Under the pieces are notes generated by a model, which saw only the letters and a program-made list of their open reading frames with translations, was not told the origin of the DNA and did no database searches. The position numbers were made by a program, and so were the translations under genes. 36,021 bases of DNA from Saprospiraceae bacterium (GTDB lineage Bacteria; Bacteroidota; Bacteroidia; Chitinophagales; Saprospiraceae): positions 1 to 36,021 of the forward strand of contig JAJTFM010000073.1 in the NCBI GenBank assembly GCA_021298575.1, written 5' to 3'. This document shows positions 16,571 to 24,999 of this stretch, in pieces (the stretch's first letter is position 1; each line of letters opens with the position of its first letter).

Positions 16571-17304
16571 TGCTACAGCCTGCCCTTACAGACCTCATAA
16601 GACGGGAGATTGAAAACATTGGTGGTTCTGCCCGCGAACAGACACTGTCGCTGGCAGTGCTCATGGAACGCGCTTTCATAGAGGCCACCCGACAGGAGCA
16701 AATTGCCTTCAGTACGCTTTTTGCCCGTATATCTTACGTGGGACAGCGTTTCGGACTCCCGGGGCACACGGTCGAAAAAGTACACCAGTTCAGACTGGCA
16801 GCACGGAAGGCCCGAAACAGCGGATTTGTTTCTGCCGAAACGGTACAAATGGGTAAAGAGGCTATTTTTCTGGCCCTCGACGCCCTGTCATCTGCCGAAG
16901 AAGTCAGTCAGGTATCGGAAACACTCCCACTGGCCGGGCATGCCCTTTCGTACGAACCGGGATTCAATCTCCGGGTACTGGCGCTTCGGGATATCCCGGA
17001 GCAGCATATCATGGTGGTTACCGAGGAGGAAAATCCCGGAAGGGAAATGATACTCCGCTACAATGTGCCTTCCCGGAACGAGAATTTCATGCCCACCATA
17101 CGCACGATCCGGCAGGTGTTCGACTTTCCGGTCACCCTTCAGTTGCTCGACGTGGAGGAAGACGAGTCGGGAGCGCTGGTGCCGGCAGGAATTGTGGTGG
17201 AGCCTGACTATTTGATGGATGTATCGGCTATTTCCGAGTGCTTTGGGGATGCTGGTCCAGGCAATATCCCTTTGTGTATGCGCCCATGCCGGATTCGCAG
17301 GTAA
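16570..17304 (+). pseudogene. Dna2-like nuclease-helicase, 5' fragment (frame ends after an internal deletion)
   Basis: First part of a large nuclease-helicase. It starts at an ATG overlapping the glycosyltransferase stop. Family-like sequence runs to GIVVEPDYLMDVSAISECF. After about 17240 the frame yields unlikely residues (PLCMRPCRIRR) and stops at 17304, while the real continuation is in another frame (see 17238-19703). By comparison with what I know of this Bacteroidota family, several tens of residues between SECF and PFVYAP are absent. I read this as an out-of-frame deletion, not a simple one-base shift. If translated, this is a 244-residue peptide without catalytic motifs. Confidence 0.75.
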
Positions 17305-19703
17305 AGGAAATCGCCAACAAGTCGCAAAAACACTATCTCAACCTCAGGGCCATGGCAACGGAAGGTTTTGCCCGTCAGGATATAGACCCCGCCGCCTGTT
17401 TTCTGGAGCCTTCCTTTTACAGCAACCTGTACGGAATTCAGGGCCGGCTCGATCTTTTTTACCGCAGCGGCAATCAGTCGGCCATTGTCGAGCTGAAAAG
17501 CGGAAAGCCCTTCAAGCCCAACAGTTACGGTATTGCAAGGAGCCATTTTACCCAGACGCTGCTGTACGATTTGCTGGTTAGATCTGTGTTCGGCAAGAGA
17601 ACCGATCCGGTGAAGTATATCCTGTACTCCGGGGAGGACACGAATCTGCTCCGATTCGCACCCACCATCGGCCCTGAACAGATGGAAGCAGTACAGGTAC
17701 GCAATCACCTGGTGGCCATTGAGCGCATGCTGACAAAAATTGTACCCGGAGACATGACTGTCCCTGTATTCGGCAAGTTGAAAAGCGCGGGCAAGGCCGG
17801 ATTCACTGACCGCGACTACGGCCGTTTTGACCGGGCATACGGTCAGTTAAACAACACGGAAAAAAAGTACTTCAACGCCTTTTGCGGTTTCATCGCGCGG
17901 GAGCAGTGGCTCGCGCGCGTGGGCGAGGAAAGCAGCGACACCCTGAACGGCAATGCCAGTCTGTGGAGAAACTCCATGGACGAGAAAACGCAGCAGTTCA
18001 GCATGCTGAGCCACCTGGAGATACTGGAAAACCGGGCTGATCAGGAAGAGCCCGCGATCATTTTCAAAAAAACACCCCGAACCAGCGACCTGTCGAACTT
18101 CAGAACAGGAGATATAGCCGTTTTATACCCGGCGGTGAACGAGAAAGACACCGTTTTGCAGCATCAGGTTATCCGCTGCACTATTGTGAGACTTGAGAAG
18201 GAGCTGATAGAAGTGAAGCTGCGTTACCGGCAGAAAAATCTGAAAACATTCGAGACCCGGGGCTTCTGGTGCCTGGAGCCGGATATGATGGATTTCGGCT
18301 TTCTGGCGATGTACAGAAACTTGCTGGAATGGGCGGAGGCACCGCCGCAGGTCAGGTCGCGCGTGATGGGTATCACCGCAAAAATGCCTCCTGATAACTG
18401 GAAAACGCCCTTCGGCATTGTACAGAAAATAGTGGAAGCCCCGGGCTTTTTCCTGTTGTGGGGACCTCCCGGCACTGGCAAAACCAGCGTTGTGTTGCGC
18501 GACCTTTCCGAGTGGATCCTGAATCACACGGAGGAGAACCTGTTGTTACTGGCATATACTAACCGGGCGGTGGATGAAATCTGCGAGGCACTGGAGAGCA
18601 TTGGTCCGGATGTGCGCGATCACTATTTGCGTATAGGGAGCCGTCACGCAGCATCCGCGCGTTTTGGAGATCAGCTCCTGAGTATCAAAACAGCGAATTG
18701 CAAGAGCCGGGCGGAGTTGCTGAAGGTACTGGAAAGCCACCGGATATTTGTGAGTACCGTTGCCTCGTTCGGACAGCAGGAGGCATTGCTGAAACTGAAA
18801 AAATTTCACCGGCTGGTGATAGACGAGGCATCCCAGATACTGGAGCCTCAACTGACAGGTCTGCTCACCCATTTTGAGCATTTCACCCTGATTGGTGATC
18901 ACCGCCAGTTGCCGGCTGTTACAGCGCAGCGCCCTGAAAATACCGTTGTGAACGATACCGACCTGAATGAAATGGGACTCACTGATCTGCGCGACTCCTA
19001 TTTTGAGCGGCTGTACAGGCTCTGTCTGCGCAACAACTGGCACTGGGCATACGACCAGCTGGACAAACAGGGTCGGATGCACGACGAGATCATGCAATTT
19101 CCCGGGAAATGGTTTTATGACGGAAACTTGCGCGTGTTTGATCCCCGGAAACAGCAGAACGGGTTGCAGATGCCCGGGCACGAGATGTCAGATCGTGTGC
19201 TGGGCGATTTGCTGGGTAGTCGCAGGGTGGTTTTTCTGCCGGTGAAACCGGATGGCAGAGCGACTGCCGTGCAGAAGACAAGCCGGGAAGAGGCCGATTT
19301 GTGTGCGCGCATCGTGGTGTTCTTCAAGGACTGGTGGAAGGCGGAGAAGCGCGTATGGCATGCCGATAAAACCCTGGGGATTATAACGCCCTGGAGAGCG
19401 CAGATAGCGCAGATACAGTCGGCCCTGGCCGAAGCGGGAATCCGGCCGGGCGATGTTACGATAGACACCGTGGAGCGCTATCAGGGAGGTGCCCGGGATG
19501 TTATCATCGTTTCTACTTGTGCAAACAGCGAGTGGCAACTCGCCTCACTGGTCAGTCTGAGCACAGAGGGCGTTGACCGCAAGCTGAACGTGGCGCTCAC
19601 ACGTGCGCGCGAACATCTTATTATGATAGGTAATCCTGAAATACTGAAAAAAGACGAGCGTTACAGGGCGTTTATGGAGTTGTACGGGGTGGACAAGATC
19701 TGA
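17238..19703 (+). CDS. Dna2-like Cas4-type nuclease fused to superfamily 1 helicase, 3' fragment
   Basis: Catalytic part of the broken nuclease-helicase. The frame opens at a GTG (17238); the first ATG is 17286. A RecB/Cas4-type PD-(D/E)XK nuclease is visible with GRLD (D72), VELK (E85, K87) and QTLLY (QxxxY at 106-110). The helicase follows, with Walker A GPPGTGKTS near residue 410, the DEAS box (LVIDEASQI) near 528, LIGDHRQLPAV, the late motif VERYQGGARDVIIVS and LNVALTRAREHLIM. This is the Dna2/Upf1-like AAA_11/AAA_12 arrangement, expected to process DNA ends or replication intermediates. All visible catalytic motifs are intact, so the fragment could be active if translated from 17286, but the N-terminal domain is detached. 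Confidence 0.85.
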   Translation: MLWGCWSRQYPFVYAPMPDSQVKEIANKSQKHYLNLRAMATEGFARQDIDPAACFLEPSFYSNLYGIQGRLDLFYRSGNQSAIVELKSGKPFKPNSYGIARSHFTQTLLYDLLVRSVFGKRTDPVKYILYSGEDTNLLRFAPTIGPEQMEAVQVRNHLVAIERMLTKIVPGDMTVPVFGKLKSAGKAGFTDRDYGRFDRAYGQLNNTEKKYFNAFCGFIAREQWLARVGEESSDTLNGNASLWRNSMDEKTQQFSMLSHLEILENRADQEEPAIIFKKTPRTSDLSNFRTGDIAVLYPAVNEKDTVLQHQVIRCTIVRLEKELIEVKLRYRQKNLKTFETRGFWCLEPDMMDFGFLAMYRNLLEWAEAPPQVRSRVMGITAKMPPDNWKTPFGIVQKIVEAPGFFLLWGPPGTGKTSVVLRDLSEWILNHTEENLLLLAYTNRAVDEICEALESIGPDVRDHYLRIGSRHAASARFGDQLLSIKTANCKSRAELLKVLESHRIFVSTVASFGQQEALLKLKKFHRLVIDEASQILEPQLTGLLTHFEHFTLIGDHRQLPAVTAQRPENTVVNDTDLNEMGLTDLRDSYFERLYRLCLRNNWHWAYDQLDKQGRMHDEIMQFPGKWFYDGNLRVFDPRKQQNGLQMPGHEMSDRVLGDLLGSRRVVFLPVKPDGRATAVQKTSREEADLCARIVVFFKDWWKAEKRVWHADKTLGIITPWRAQIAQIQSALAEAGIRPGDVTIDTVERYQGGARDVIIVSTCANSEWQLASLVSLSTEGVDRKLNVALTRAREHLIMIGNPEILKKDERYRAFMELYGVDKI

Positions 19704-19763
19704 CCAGAAAGCTCCGCGGACAGATGACGCACGCATTGAAACACAATATAAAATCACTCAACA

Positions 19764-20180
19764 ATGGACACGTCAAAAATCACAATTCAGGCGGTCGTTG
19801 CTGCTGACAGGCAGAAAGTCTGGGACTGCTACACGCAGCCCGAACACATCACGAAGTGGAATTTTGCAACAGATACATGGCATTGCCCTGCAGCGTCAAA
19901 CGACATGCGGGTTGGCGGAAAGTATCTGGCGCGAATGGAGGCGAAAGACGGTAGTTTCGCGTTTGACTTCGAGGCGGTTTACAACGAAATTGTTGACGGT
20001 GAAAAATTTACCTATACCATGCCGGACAACAGAGAGATTCAGGTGTCCTTCGAACAGACAGATGACAAAACCCGGGTAACAGTGACCTTCGATCCGGAAA
20101 ATGTAAACCCCGTTGATCTGCAGCGCAGCGGATGGCAGTCAATACTCGACAATTTCAGGAAATACGCGGAAGAGAACTAG
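19764..20180 (+). CDS. SRPBCC/AHSA1-domain protein
   Basis: A 138-residue protein of the START-like SRPBCC superfamily (AHSA1 branch), which forms a hydrophobic ligand cavity. Signs are AADRQKVWDCYTQPEHITKW near the N terminus, the central MRVGGKYLARMEAKDG and the C-terminal helix RSGWQSILDNFRKYAEEN. Similar proteins are usually annotated as polyketide cyclase or ATPase-activator-like, but no specific role can be assigned. It begins 60 bases after the nuclease-helicase stop and ends at a good terminator, so it may be the last gene of that transcript. Confidence 0.9.
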   Translation: MDTSKITIQAVVAADRQKVWDCYTQPEHITKWNFATDTWHCPAASNDMRVGGKYLARMEAKDGSFAFDFEAVYNEIVDGEKFTYTMPDNREIQVSFEQTDDKTRVTVTFDPENVNPVDLQRSGWQSILDNFRKYAEEN

Positions 20181-20206
20181 AACCTGTTTGAGTCAGGTTT
20201 TTCTTC
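20181..20206 (+). terminator. Intrinsic terminator after the SRPBCC gene
   Basis: AACCTG and CAGGTT pair around the loop TTTGAGT and are followed by TTTCTTC. It starts at the base after the stop codon. It resembles the repeat family only vaguely and I do not count it as a copy. Confidence 0.6.
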
Positions 20207-20227
20207 AAAAAGTATCCATGCCTCCCT

Positions 20228-20235
20228 TATCTTTG
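20228..20235 (+). promoter_or_regulatory. Predicted -7 element for the Crp-type regulator
   Basis: TATCTTTG matches TAnnTTTG and lies 56 bases upstream of the predicted TTG start. A clear -33 TTG at the right spacing is not seen. Confidence 0.45.
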
Positions 20236-20291
20236 TAGTGGTGGCAACGCTTTTGTATGCCTTGAACAGAGTATAAAAGTAAGATATCAAT

Positions 20292-20882
20292 TTGAAAGTT
20301 GCGATTGAGACATTTCTGGAATCAGTCAGGGCTCTTTGTTCGAAAGTTTCGGACAAAGAGCTGGAATATCTGCGGGGCGGACTGACCGTCACGGAGTTAA
20401 AGCCGAGGCAATTTTACATACAAGCCAACACGGTACAGAAGGAAATAGGATTTGTTTATTCAGGGCTACTGCGAGCGTTCTTTGTTGATAACAGCGGAAG
20501 CGAAATTTCTGTAAAATTTATCAGAGAGGGTGAATATGCGACGCACTACCCTGCTTTTATCAGTCAGACACCCTGCAAATACTATTTTCAGTGTATTGAG
20601 CATTCGATCATTGTCAGTCTTTCATATCGGTACATACAGGATGGCTATGACAATCACCCAGGTCTTGAGCGATATGGCAGACTGATAGCCGAGGAGGTAC
20701 TGAAGTCACAGCAGAGAAGAATTGAGAGTTTTCTTTTTGACAATGCGGAAACCCGCTACCTGGATTTCATCCGTGAAAATCCGGATTTATTCGGGAGAGT
20801 ATCCCTTTCCTTTCTTTCATCATATCTGGGCATAGAGCGACAGTCACTGACCCGAATCAGAAAAAGGCTCGCCCGCCACTGA
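20292..20882 (+). CDS. Crp/Fnr-superfamily transcriptional regulator
   Basis: A 196-residue regulator with an N-terminal cyclic-nucleotide-binding-like beta barrel (about residues 25-115, ELKPRQFYIQANTVQKEIGF and SGLLRAFFVDNSGSEISVKF) and a C-terminal winged helix containing LSFLSSYLGIERQSLTRIRK. It starts at TTG, since no ATG fits and the family begins with a helix like IETFLESVRALC directly after the initiator. The cNMP-binding Arg of true CRP is not obvious, so the signal may be different or absent. It precedes an oxidoreductase and a hydrolase on the same strand and may control them. Confidence 0.85.
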   Translation: MKVAIETFLESVRALCSKVSDKELEYLRGGLTVTELKPRQFYIQANTVQKEIGFVYSGLLRAFFVDNSGSEISVKFIREGEYATHYPAFISQTPCKYYFQCIEHSIIVSLSYRYIQDGYDNHPGLERYGRLIAEEVLKSQQRRIESFLFDNAETRYLDFIRENPDLFGRVSLSFLSSYLGIERQSLTRIRKRLARH

Positions 20883-20884
20883 TT

Positions 20885-21520
20885 TTGGCACATTGGTGTC
20901 AGGTGTCTGCCGTTGGATCAGGCGACTTTTGTGTTGCGATGGCTCAGAGTCATCAGGTGACCATACTGGTGAGAAATAAATCAGCCGTTTCGTTATCGCA
21001 CAGGAACCTCACCGTTATGGAGGGGAATGTTCTGGACAGATCTGCTGTTGCCGGAGCACTGGATCATTGTGATGCTGTTATGCAGTGTCTTGGTGTGGGA
21101 GGCAAAGGCACGGGCAAGCCAACCACCTTTGTGTCGGATGCAACCAGAATAATCATTGACGAGATGGAAAAGCGGCAAATCAGAAGACTGATTGCCATGA
21201 GCAATGTCGGTGCCGGAGACAGCGCTTCGTTTCAGCCGTGGTTTTTCTCAAAGATTATCCTGCCTTACTTTATGAGTTGGCTGAAGGTAATCATAGACGA
21301 CAAGAACAGAATGGAGGCTGACATTATGGGTAGCAGCCTGGACTGGACGATTGTTCGTTGTCCGAATATTACCGACAAGCCTGCGAAAGGCAGTTGTAAC
21401 GTTACCCTGGACGGCAAAGGTTTAAGGCTTTCTGTTACATTGGGCGACATGGCCAGATTAATGGTCGGACAACTGACAGACAGCTCGTACTCAGGGAAGG
21501 CTCCCTGCATTAGCAACTGA
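20885..21520 (+). CDS. NmrA-like NAD(P)-binding oxidoreductase with damaged N terminus
   Basis: Atypical short-chain-dehydrogenase-like protein (NmrA/SDR_a5 type). The body is normal: VTILVRNKSAV after strand 2, GNVLDRSAVAGALDHCDAV, the RRLIAMSNVGAG stretch and DWTIVRCPNITDKP. The beginning is not. No ATG is available (TTG at 20885, or ATT/CTG before it), and the dinucleotide-binding glycine loop reads ILAHWCQVSAVGSG where the family has a GASGxxG-type motif. Small compensating insertions and deletions in 20888-20915 would explain this. Cofactor binding is therefore doubtful. It lies 2 bases after the regulator stop and 1 base before the hydrolase ATG. Confidence 0.75.
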   Translation: MAHWCQVSAVGSGDFCVAMAQSHQVTILVRNKSAVSLSHRNLTVMEGNVLDRSAVAGALDHCDAVMQCLGVGGKGTGKPTTFVSDATRIIIDEMEKRQIRRLIAMSNVGAGDSASFQPWFFSKIILPYFMSWLKVIIDDKNRMEADIMGSSLDWTIVRCPNITDKPAKGSCNVTLDGKGLRLSVTLGDMARLMVGQLTDSSYSGKAPCISN

Positions 21521-21521
21521 T

Positions 21522-22331
21522 ATGCGAGTGCTAGTCATTTTATTCATACTCAAATCCATTGCCATGGATGCACAGACTGATTTTGTGACCACCCGGATTG
21601 GCACAATTGCCGTTCAGCAGAAACGGGTTGTATCGGAAAAAACGCCGCTGATTTTCCTTCACGGGGTTTATCTCGACCATCACCTTTGGGATGTCCAGGT
21701 GAACGCGATAAAGGATAGAACCATCGTCACGCTGGATATGCCGTTTCACGGATCAAGTCGGAAGGTCAGCACAGACTGGACGCTCGATGATTGTGCCGGG
21801 ATGCTGATTCAGGTACTGGACAGTCTGCAGATACCCAAAGTTATAGCTATAGGTCACTCATGGGGCAGCATGACCATTATTCGGGCCGCGGACAAATATC
21901 CGGAGCGGTTTGAAAGCCTTTTCCTCTGCAATATGCCGTTTGAGGCTGTCGGCAAGGCGCAGAAATGGCTTTTCGGGTTGCGTCATTCGCTATTAGTTTT
22001 CAGAAAATTTTACGCAAAACAGGTTGCCGGATCCTTGTTTGGGAGAAAATCCGCCAATAATCCGGAGCTTGTGGCTCAGCTGGAGCGCTCCATGGGAGTT
22101 CTGTCGGGCAGAGAGGTGAAACTGACCGACAGGAAAGTGATTATTGACGCAGAAGATGCCACAGCGCTGATTCGTCGGTTGAAAATCGGAGCAATTGCGG
22201 TAAAGGGCAGGGAGGATTATGTTCCCGTACCTCCCGGTATGGAAACAACCATAATAGATGGCGGACATATCAGTCCGATGGAAGAACCTGAAAAGGTGAC
22301 CGGGTTAATCAGGGCGTGGATTGACAGATGA
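21522..22331 (+). CDS. Alpha/beta hydrolase, probably exported
   Basis: A 269-residue alpha/beta hydrolase. Visible elements are the oxyanion region IFLHGVYLDHHLW, the nucleophile elbow GHSWGS, an acidic residue region around KGREDYVPVPPG and the catalytic His in DGGHISPMEEPE. The N terminus (MRVLVILFILKSIAMDAQTD) looks like a signal peptide with cleavage after a DAQ-like site, common in Bacteroidota. The substrate is unknown. It begins 1 base after the NmrA-like stop, forming a three-gene unit with that gene and the Crp-type regulator. Confidence 0.88.
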   Translation: MRVLVILFILKSIAMDAQTDFVTTRIGTIAVQQKRVVSEKTPLIFLHGVYLDHHLWDVQVNAIKDRTIVTLDMPFHGSSRKVSTDWTLDDCAGMLIQVLDSLQIPKVIAIGHSWGSMTIIRAADKYPERFESLFLCNMPFEAVGKAQKWLFGLRHSLLVFRKFYAKQVAGSLFGRKSANNPELVAQLERSMGVLSGREVKLTDRKVIIDAEDATALIRRLKIGAIAVKGREDYVPVPPGMETTIIDGGHISPMEEPEKVTGLIRAWIDR

Positions 22332-22405
22332 GGGTTGTTTCCCCATTGTGCAGAGGCTTCGACATGCATTATCATGATCAGAAAAAAGAGCAGTTTTCTT
22401 TTCAT
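22332..22405 (-). pseudogene. Orphan signal peptide, remnant of a lost secreted protein gene
   Basis: On the minus strand from an ATG at 22405 the frame reads MKRKLLFFLIMIMHVEASAQ, a textbook signal peptide with cleavage at ASA-Q. The frame then continues antisense through the alpha/beta hydrolase and has no mature protein of its own. It lies 56 bases beyond the DoxX stop on the same strand. The likeliest reading is a secreted-protein gene cut off when the regulator/oxidoreductase/hydrolase block came to lie next to it. Confidence 0.4.
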
Positions 22406-22460
22406 TCGCTGCATGTTTCAGGTTTTTGTAGGTGGAAGAAATGAAGCGTGTTTTGCCAGG

Positions 22461-22916
22461 CTATCTTTTTTTGGAAAAAAACCTTTCAAGCGAATACTTT
22501 CCCGGGCCGGTGAAGAGCAGGGCCAGATAGGAAAGCAAGTACATCAGGGCGTGTTCTCTGTCGGGGAAAGGGTCTCCGCTGTGAATAACGAAAACGATGA
22601 TTATCATCAGTACGATCAGGGGAATCAGAGCCAGGCGTGAAAACAGTCCGATTACAACGAGCAGTGTGCAGAACAGCTCCGCGAAAACGGTGAGCGCACA
22701 GGAAACAGTTGAGCCCACATGTAATGGGTCGGGCCACTCCGGACTGTCCTCGGAAAAGTTGGTGAACTTGGACCAGCCGTGCAAAAGCATCAGTGCACAG
22801 CTCATTCGCAACAGGAGAATACCAGCATCAACCGACCATGTATCCGGTGACAACAGCTTTTGTATCAGGTTTTTGATTTTGGAAAGACTCATCATTTTTA
22901 CTGTTTTTTGATTCAT
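22461..22916 (-). CDS. DoxX-family membrane protein
   Basis: A 151-residue inner-membrane protein with four hydrophobic helices. Family marks are GILLLRMSCALMLLHGWSKF in helix 1, AELFCTLLVVIGLFSRLALI and the last helix ALMYLLSYLALLFTGPGKYS with the conserved GPG(K)YS ending. DoxX-like proteins are linked to redox or sulfur metabolism in some bacteria, but most are uncharacterised. Starts at 22916 or at the Met codons 7-8 residues later are both possible. It stands alone between a FISUMP-domain gene and the orphan signal peptide. Confidence 0.88.
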   Translation of the reverse strand: MNQKTVKMMSLSKIKNLIQKLLSPDTWSVDAGILLLRMSCALMLLHGWSKFTNFSEDSPEWPDPLHVGSTVSCALTVFAELFCTLLVVIGLFSRLALIPLIVLMIIIVFVIHSGDPFPDREHALMYLLSYLALLFTGPGKYSLERFFSKKR

Positions 22917-23016
22917 GCCTACTCTTTTCGGATTTCAGCTTCTCCGATTATTGTGTACGCCCTTACCGGTGGTGTGAAATTACGCACAGAGGACACAATA
23001 ATTGATTTTTGTCAGT

Positions 23017-24045
23017 TTACTGCTTGATTATTTTTGAAATACCCCCGTTCGTTTTCGGTAAAATGAGGAAATACATGCCAGGAGGCAGATCAGTCACTGA
23101 TATAGTCGTGTTATCGGAAAGAATCCTGCCTGCAAGTACTACCCGGCCGGTCAGATCTGAGATAACATATTCTTCACCATTGATCCATTGATCTGAGTTA
23201 ATCTGAATGTAATTATCCGCCGGATTCGGAAAAATAGTAAAGTGTGGAGCCTTATTTTCCCCGGCATTCAAGGTGTTTAAATCCGCAACACACCTTATGC
23301 AGCATCCGTATTTGGCGAAATAAGCATTGCGAACGGCATAATCTTGCGGATATGCCAGTTCCAGAAAAAATCCCATTCCGGGGCCTACCTGTGTAGATAG
23401 CCAATAGCTCGCAGCCGCATCGTTGCTGAATGAGAACACACCGGCGTCATTTCGGCCTCCATTGGGAATTGCCGAAAAGCCGAAAAGATTCGTGGCGTTG
23501 GTATTGGGCGATCGCCAGTAAGTCAATCCCGAACTTTTCAAAGCGCCGCCTGCGGTGTTGGGCATATTACCGGGTTGTTGGGGATTCGCATTGGGATCAA
23601 GAAAGAAAATAAGCTGATAGAGATCCGTCAGGGAAGGCACGCGCCATCCATTGGGACACGGATTGCGCGCATCGGCCGCAACAAAGAAATTATACAGTTT
23701 TCCCTGGGGGCAATCATAACTAGTATCGTTTTTGTACGAACACATTCCCGGTCCTGTCAGTCCGCTCCAGGCACCTGTTTCGCTTACATTGGGAATGGTA
23801 TCTCCGTTCTGGAATCGAGTGACCTTCAGATTTTCAGCAAACCAGACCAGGTCGTCAATGACTATCGTTTTATAGGAGTTGCCATCTATATCTGTAACCT
23901 CTCCGAAGGCAATTGCAGGGTTGTGTACATCTTCCGCTCCACAGGTATGTTCGGATATCTGGCCCGAGGCCTTGAGAATACAGGTTATCAATAAAACTGA
24001 CAAGCGCAGTGTGAAGATTACATTTTTTGTAACGAGTCTTTTCAT
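23017..24045 (-). CDS. FISUMP-domain secreted protein with T9SS sorting domain
   Basis: Predicted cell-surface or secreted protein of 342 residues. A signal peptide covers about residues 1-29. Residues 50-250 match the Fibrobacter succinogenes major paralogous domain (FISUMP), seen in DIDGNSYKTIVIDDLVWFAE, NLKVTRFQNGDTIPNV, GKLYNFFVAADARN and CPNGWRVPSLTDLYQL. The C-terminal 75 residues are a type A T9SS sorting domain: FTIFPNPADNYIQI, ISDLTGRVVLAG, LPPGMYFLIL and the basic end SKIIKQ. It would be exported by Sec, then moved across the outer membrane by T9SS. The role of FISUMP domains is unknown. Confidence 0.92.
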   Translation of the reverse strand: MKRLVTKNVIFTLRLSVLLITCILKASGQISEHTCGAEDVHNPAIAFGEVTDIDGNSYKTIVIDDLVWFAENLKVTRFQNGDTIPNVSETGAWSGLTGPGMCSYKNDTSYDCPQGKLYNFFVAADARNPCPNGWRVPSLTDLYQLIFFLDPNANPQQPGNMPNTAGGALKSSGLTYWRSPNTNATNLFGFSAIPNGGRNDAGVFSFSNDAAASYWLSTQVGPGMGFFLELAYPQDYAVRNAYFAKYGCCIRCVADLNTLNAGENKAPHFTIFPNPADNYIQINSDQWINGEEYVISDLTGRVVLAGRILSDNTTISVTDLPPGMYFLILPKTNGGISKIIKQ

Positions 24046-24099
24046 TGTTCAAGAATTTTAGTTGTGGAGAGATGATTATGCAGGCAGCCGGCGGTGTTG

Positions 24100-24879
24100 T
24101 TATTTTTTGGCCATTACTTTTGCTGCTATATTGAGCCTCAGTTTCCCCGGCGGCGTTATACCCGAGATAAAACCAAGTATTTTATTTTTGAAGCCCGGGA
24201 TTACGTGGAGTTTTCCTTTCATCATCCCACTGTAACCCGCCCTGGCAACATCTAACGATGTCATTACACCGCTTGCGTAAAGTTTGGCGTCATTCATATT
24301 GGCCCGTTCCATAAAATTCGACGCTGTTGCTCCGGGTGACAAAACTGTTACCGTTACCCCGGTGTTTTCAAATTCCTTGTGAATGGCTTCTGACATACTG
24401 ATCACATACGCTTTGGTTGCACCATACACGGCAAAGTTGGGATCCGGTTGAAGTCCAGCCATGGAGGCAACATTTAAAATTCTGCCTTTTCCACGCTTTA
24501 CCATTTCTTTTCCGTAAAAATAGCTCAACTCTGTCAGACTTGTGATATTCAACTGGATCATTTCTCTATATTTCTCCATGCTTCTGTCGATGAAGGAGCC
24601 ATAGTCTCCAAAACCAGCGTTATTCACTAAATAATTTACGATTAAGTTGTTTGAATGAACTACCTCATAAACGGTTTCTATCCCTTGATTGGAGGATAAA
24701 TCAGCAGCAACAGTAAATACATCAACTTTAAATTGCTCTTCGAATTCGATTTTAATTTCGAGAAGCTTTTTTTCATTTCTTGCCACAATGAGCAAGTCTG
24801 TTTTATCTGCTGCAAATAGTTTGGCTATTTCGTATCCTATTCCGGAGGAAGCGCCTGTTATTAAAGCGATTTCTTTCAT
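24100..24879 (-). CDS. Short-chain dehydrogenase/reductase
   Basis: Classical SDR of 259 residues using NAD(P)H. Motifs present are TGASSGIG (cofactor loop), NNAG, the catalytic Ser in NVASMAG and YGATK (Tyr and Lys). The C-terminal part with VLSPGATASNF resembles the DltE/YqjQ-like group, and the end has a hydrophobic patch around the GFISGITPPGKL segment. The substrate is unknown. The base composition is visibly richer in A and T than aroA or the helicase genes, as in the two following genes, which may mark acquired DNA. It ends 54 bases before the FISUMP gene. Confidence 0.92.
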   Translation of the reverse strand: MKEIALITGASSGIGYEIAKLFAADKTDLLIVARNEKKLLEIKIEFEEQFKVDVFTVAADLSSNQGIETVYEVVHSNNLIVNYLVNNAGFGDYGSFIDRSMEKYREMIQLNITSLTELSYFYGKEMVKRGKGRILNVASMAGLQPDPNFAVYGATKAYVISMSEAIHKEFENTGVTVTVLSPGATASNFMERANMNDAKLYASGVMTSLDVARAGYSGMMKGKLHVIPGFKNKILGFISGITPPGKLRLNIAAKVMAKK

Positions 24880-24922
24880 GCGAGTCGATTTATTTTGATG
24901 TTCAGGATAATCATGAGCAGTA

Positions 24923-24930
24923 CAAAACTA
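24923..24930 (-). promoter_or_regulatory. Possible -7 element for the SDR gene
   Basis: Minus-strand TAGTTTTG matches TAnnTTTG 43 bases upstream of the SDR start. The nearest TTG upstream is 27 bases away, too far for the usual spacing, so this is weak. Confidence 0.35.
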
Positions 24931-24972
24931 CTTGGAACAGGACAGTTTAACCTGACACAAATGTGTCAAAAT

Positions 24973-24993
24973 GAATCCTGAACAAGCTCGTAG
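24973..24993 (-). repeat. Repeat family copy C (core), after an outer-membrane-type protein gene
   Basis: On the minus strand reads CTACGAGCTTGTTCAGGATT followed by C, starting 6 bases after the stop of the gene at 25000-25671. The 21 bases are identical to the left edge of the long copy at 29627, including the CTAC before the core. Confidence 0.8.
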
Positions 24994-24999
24994 ATGACA

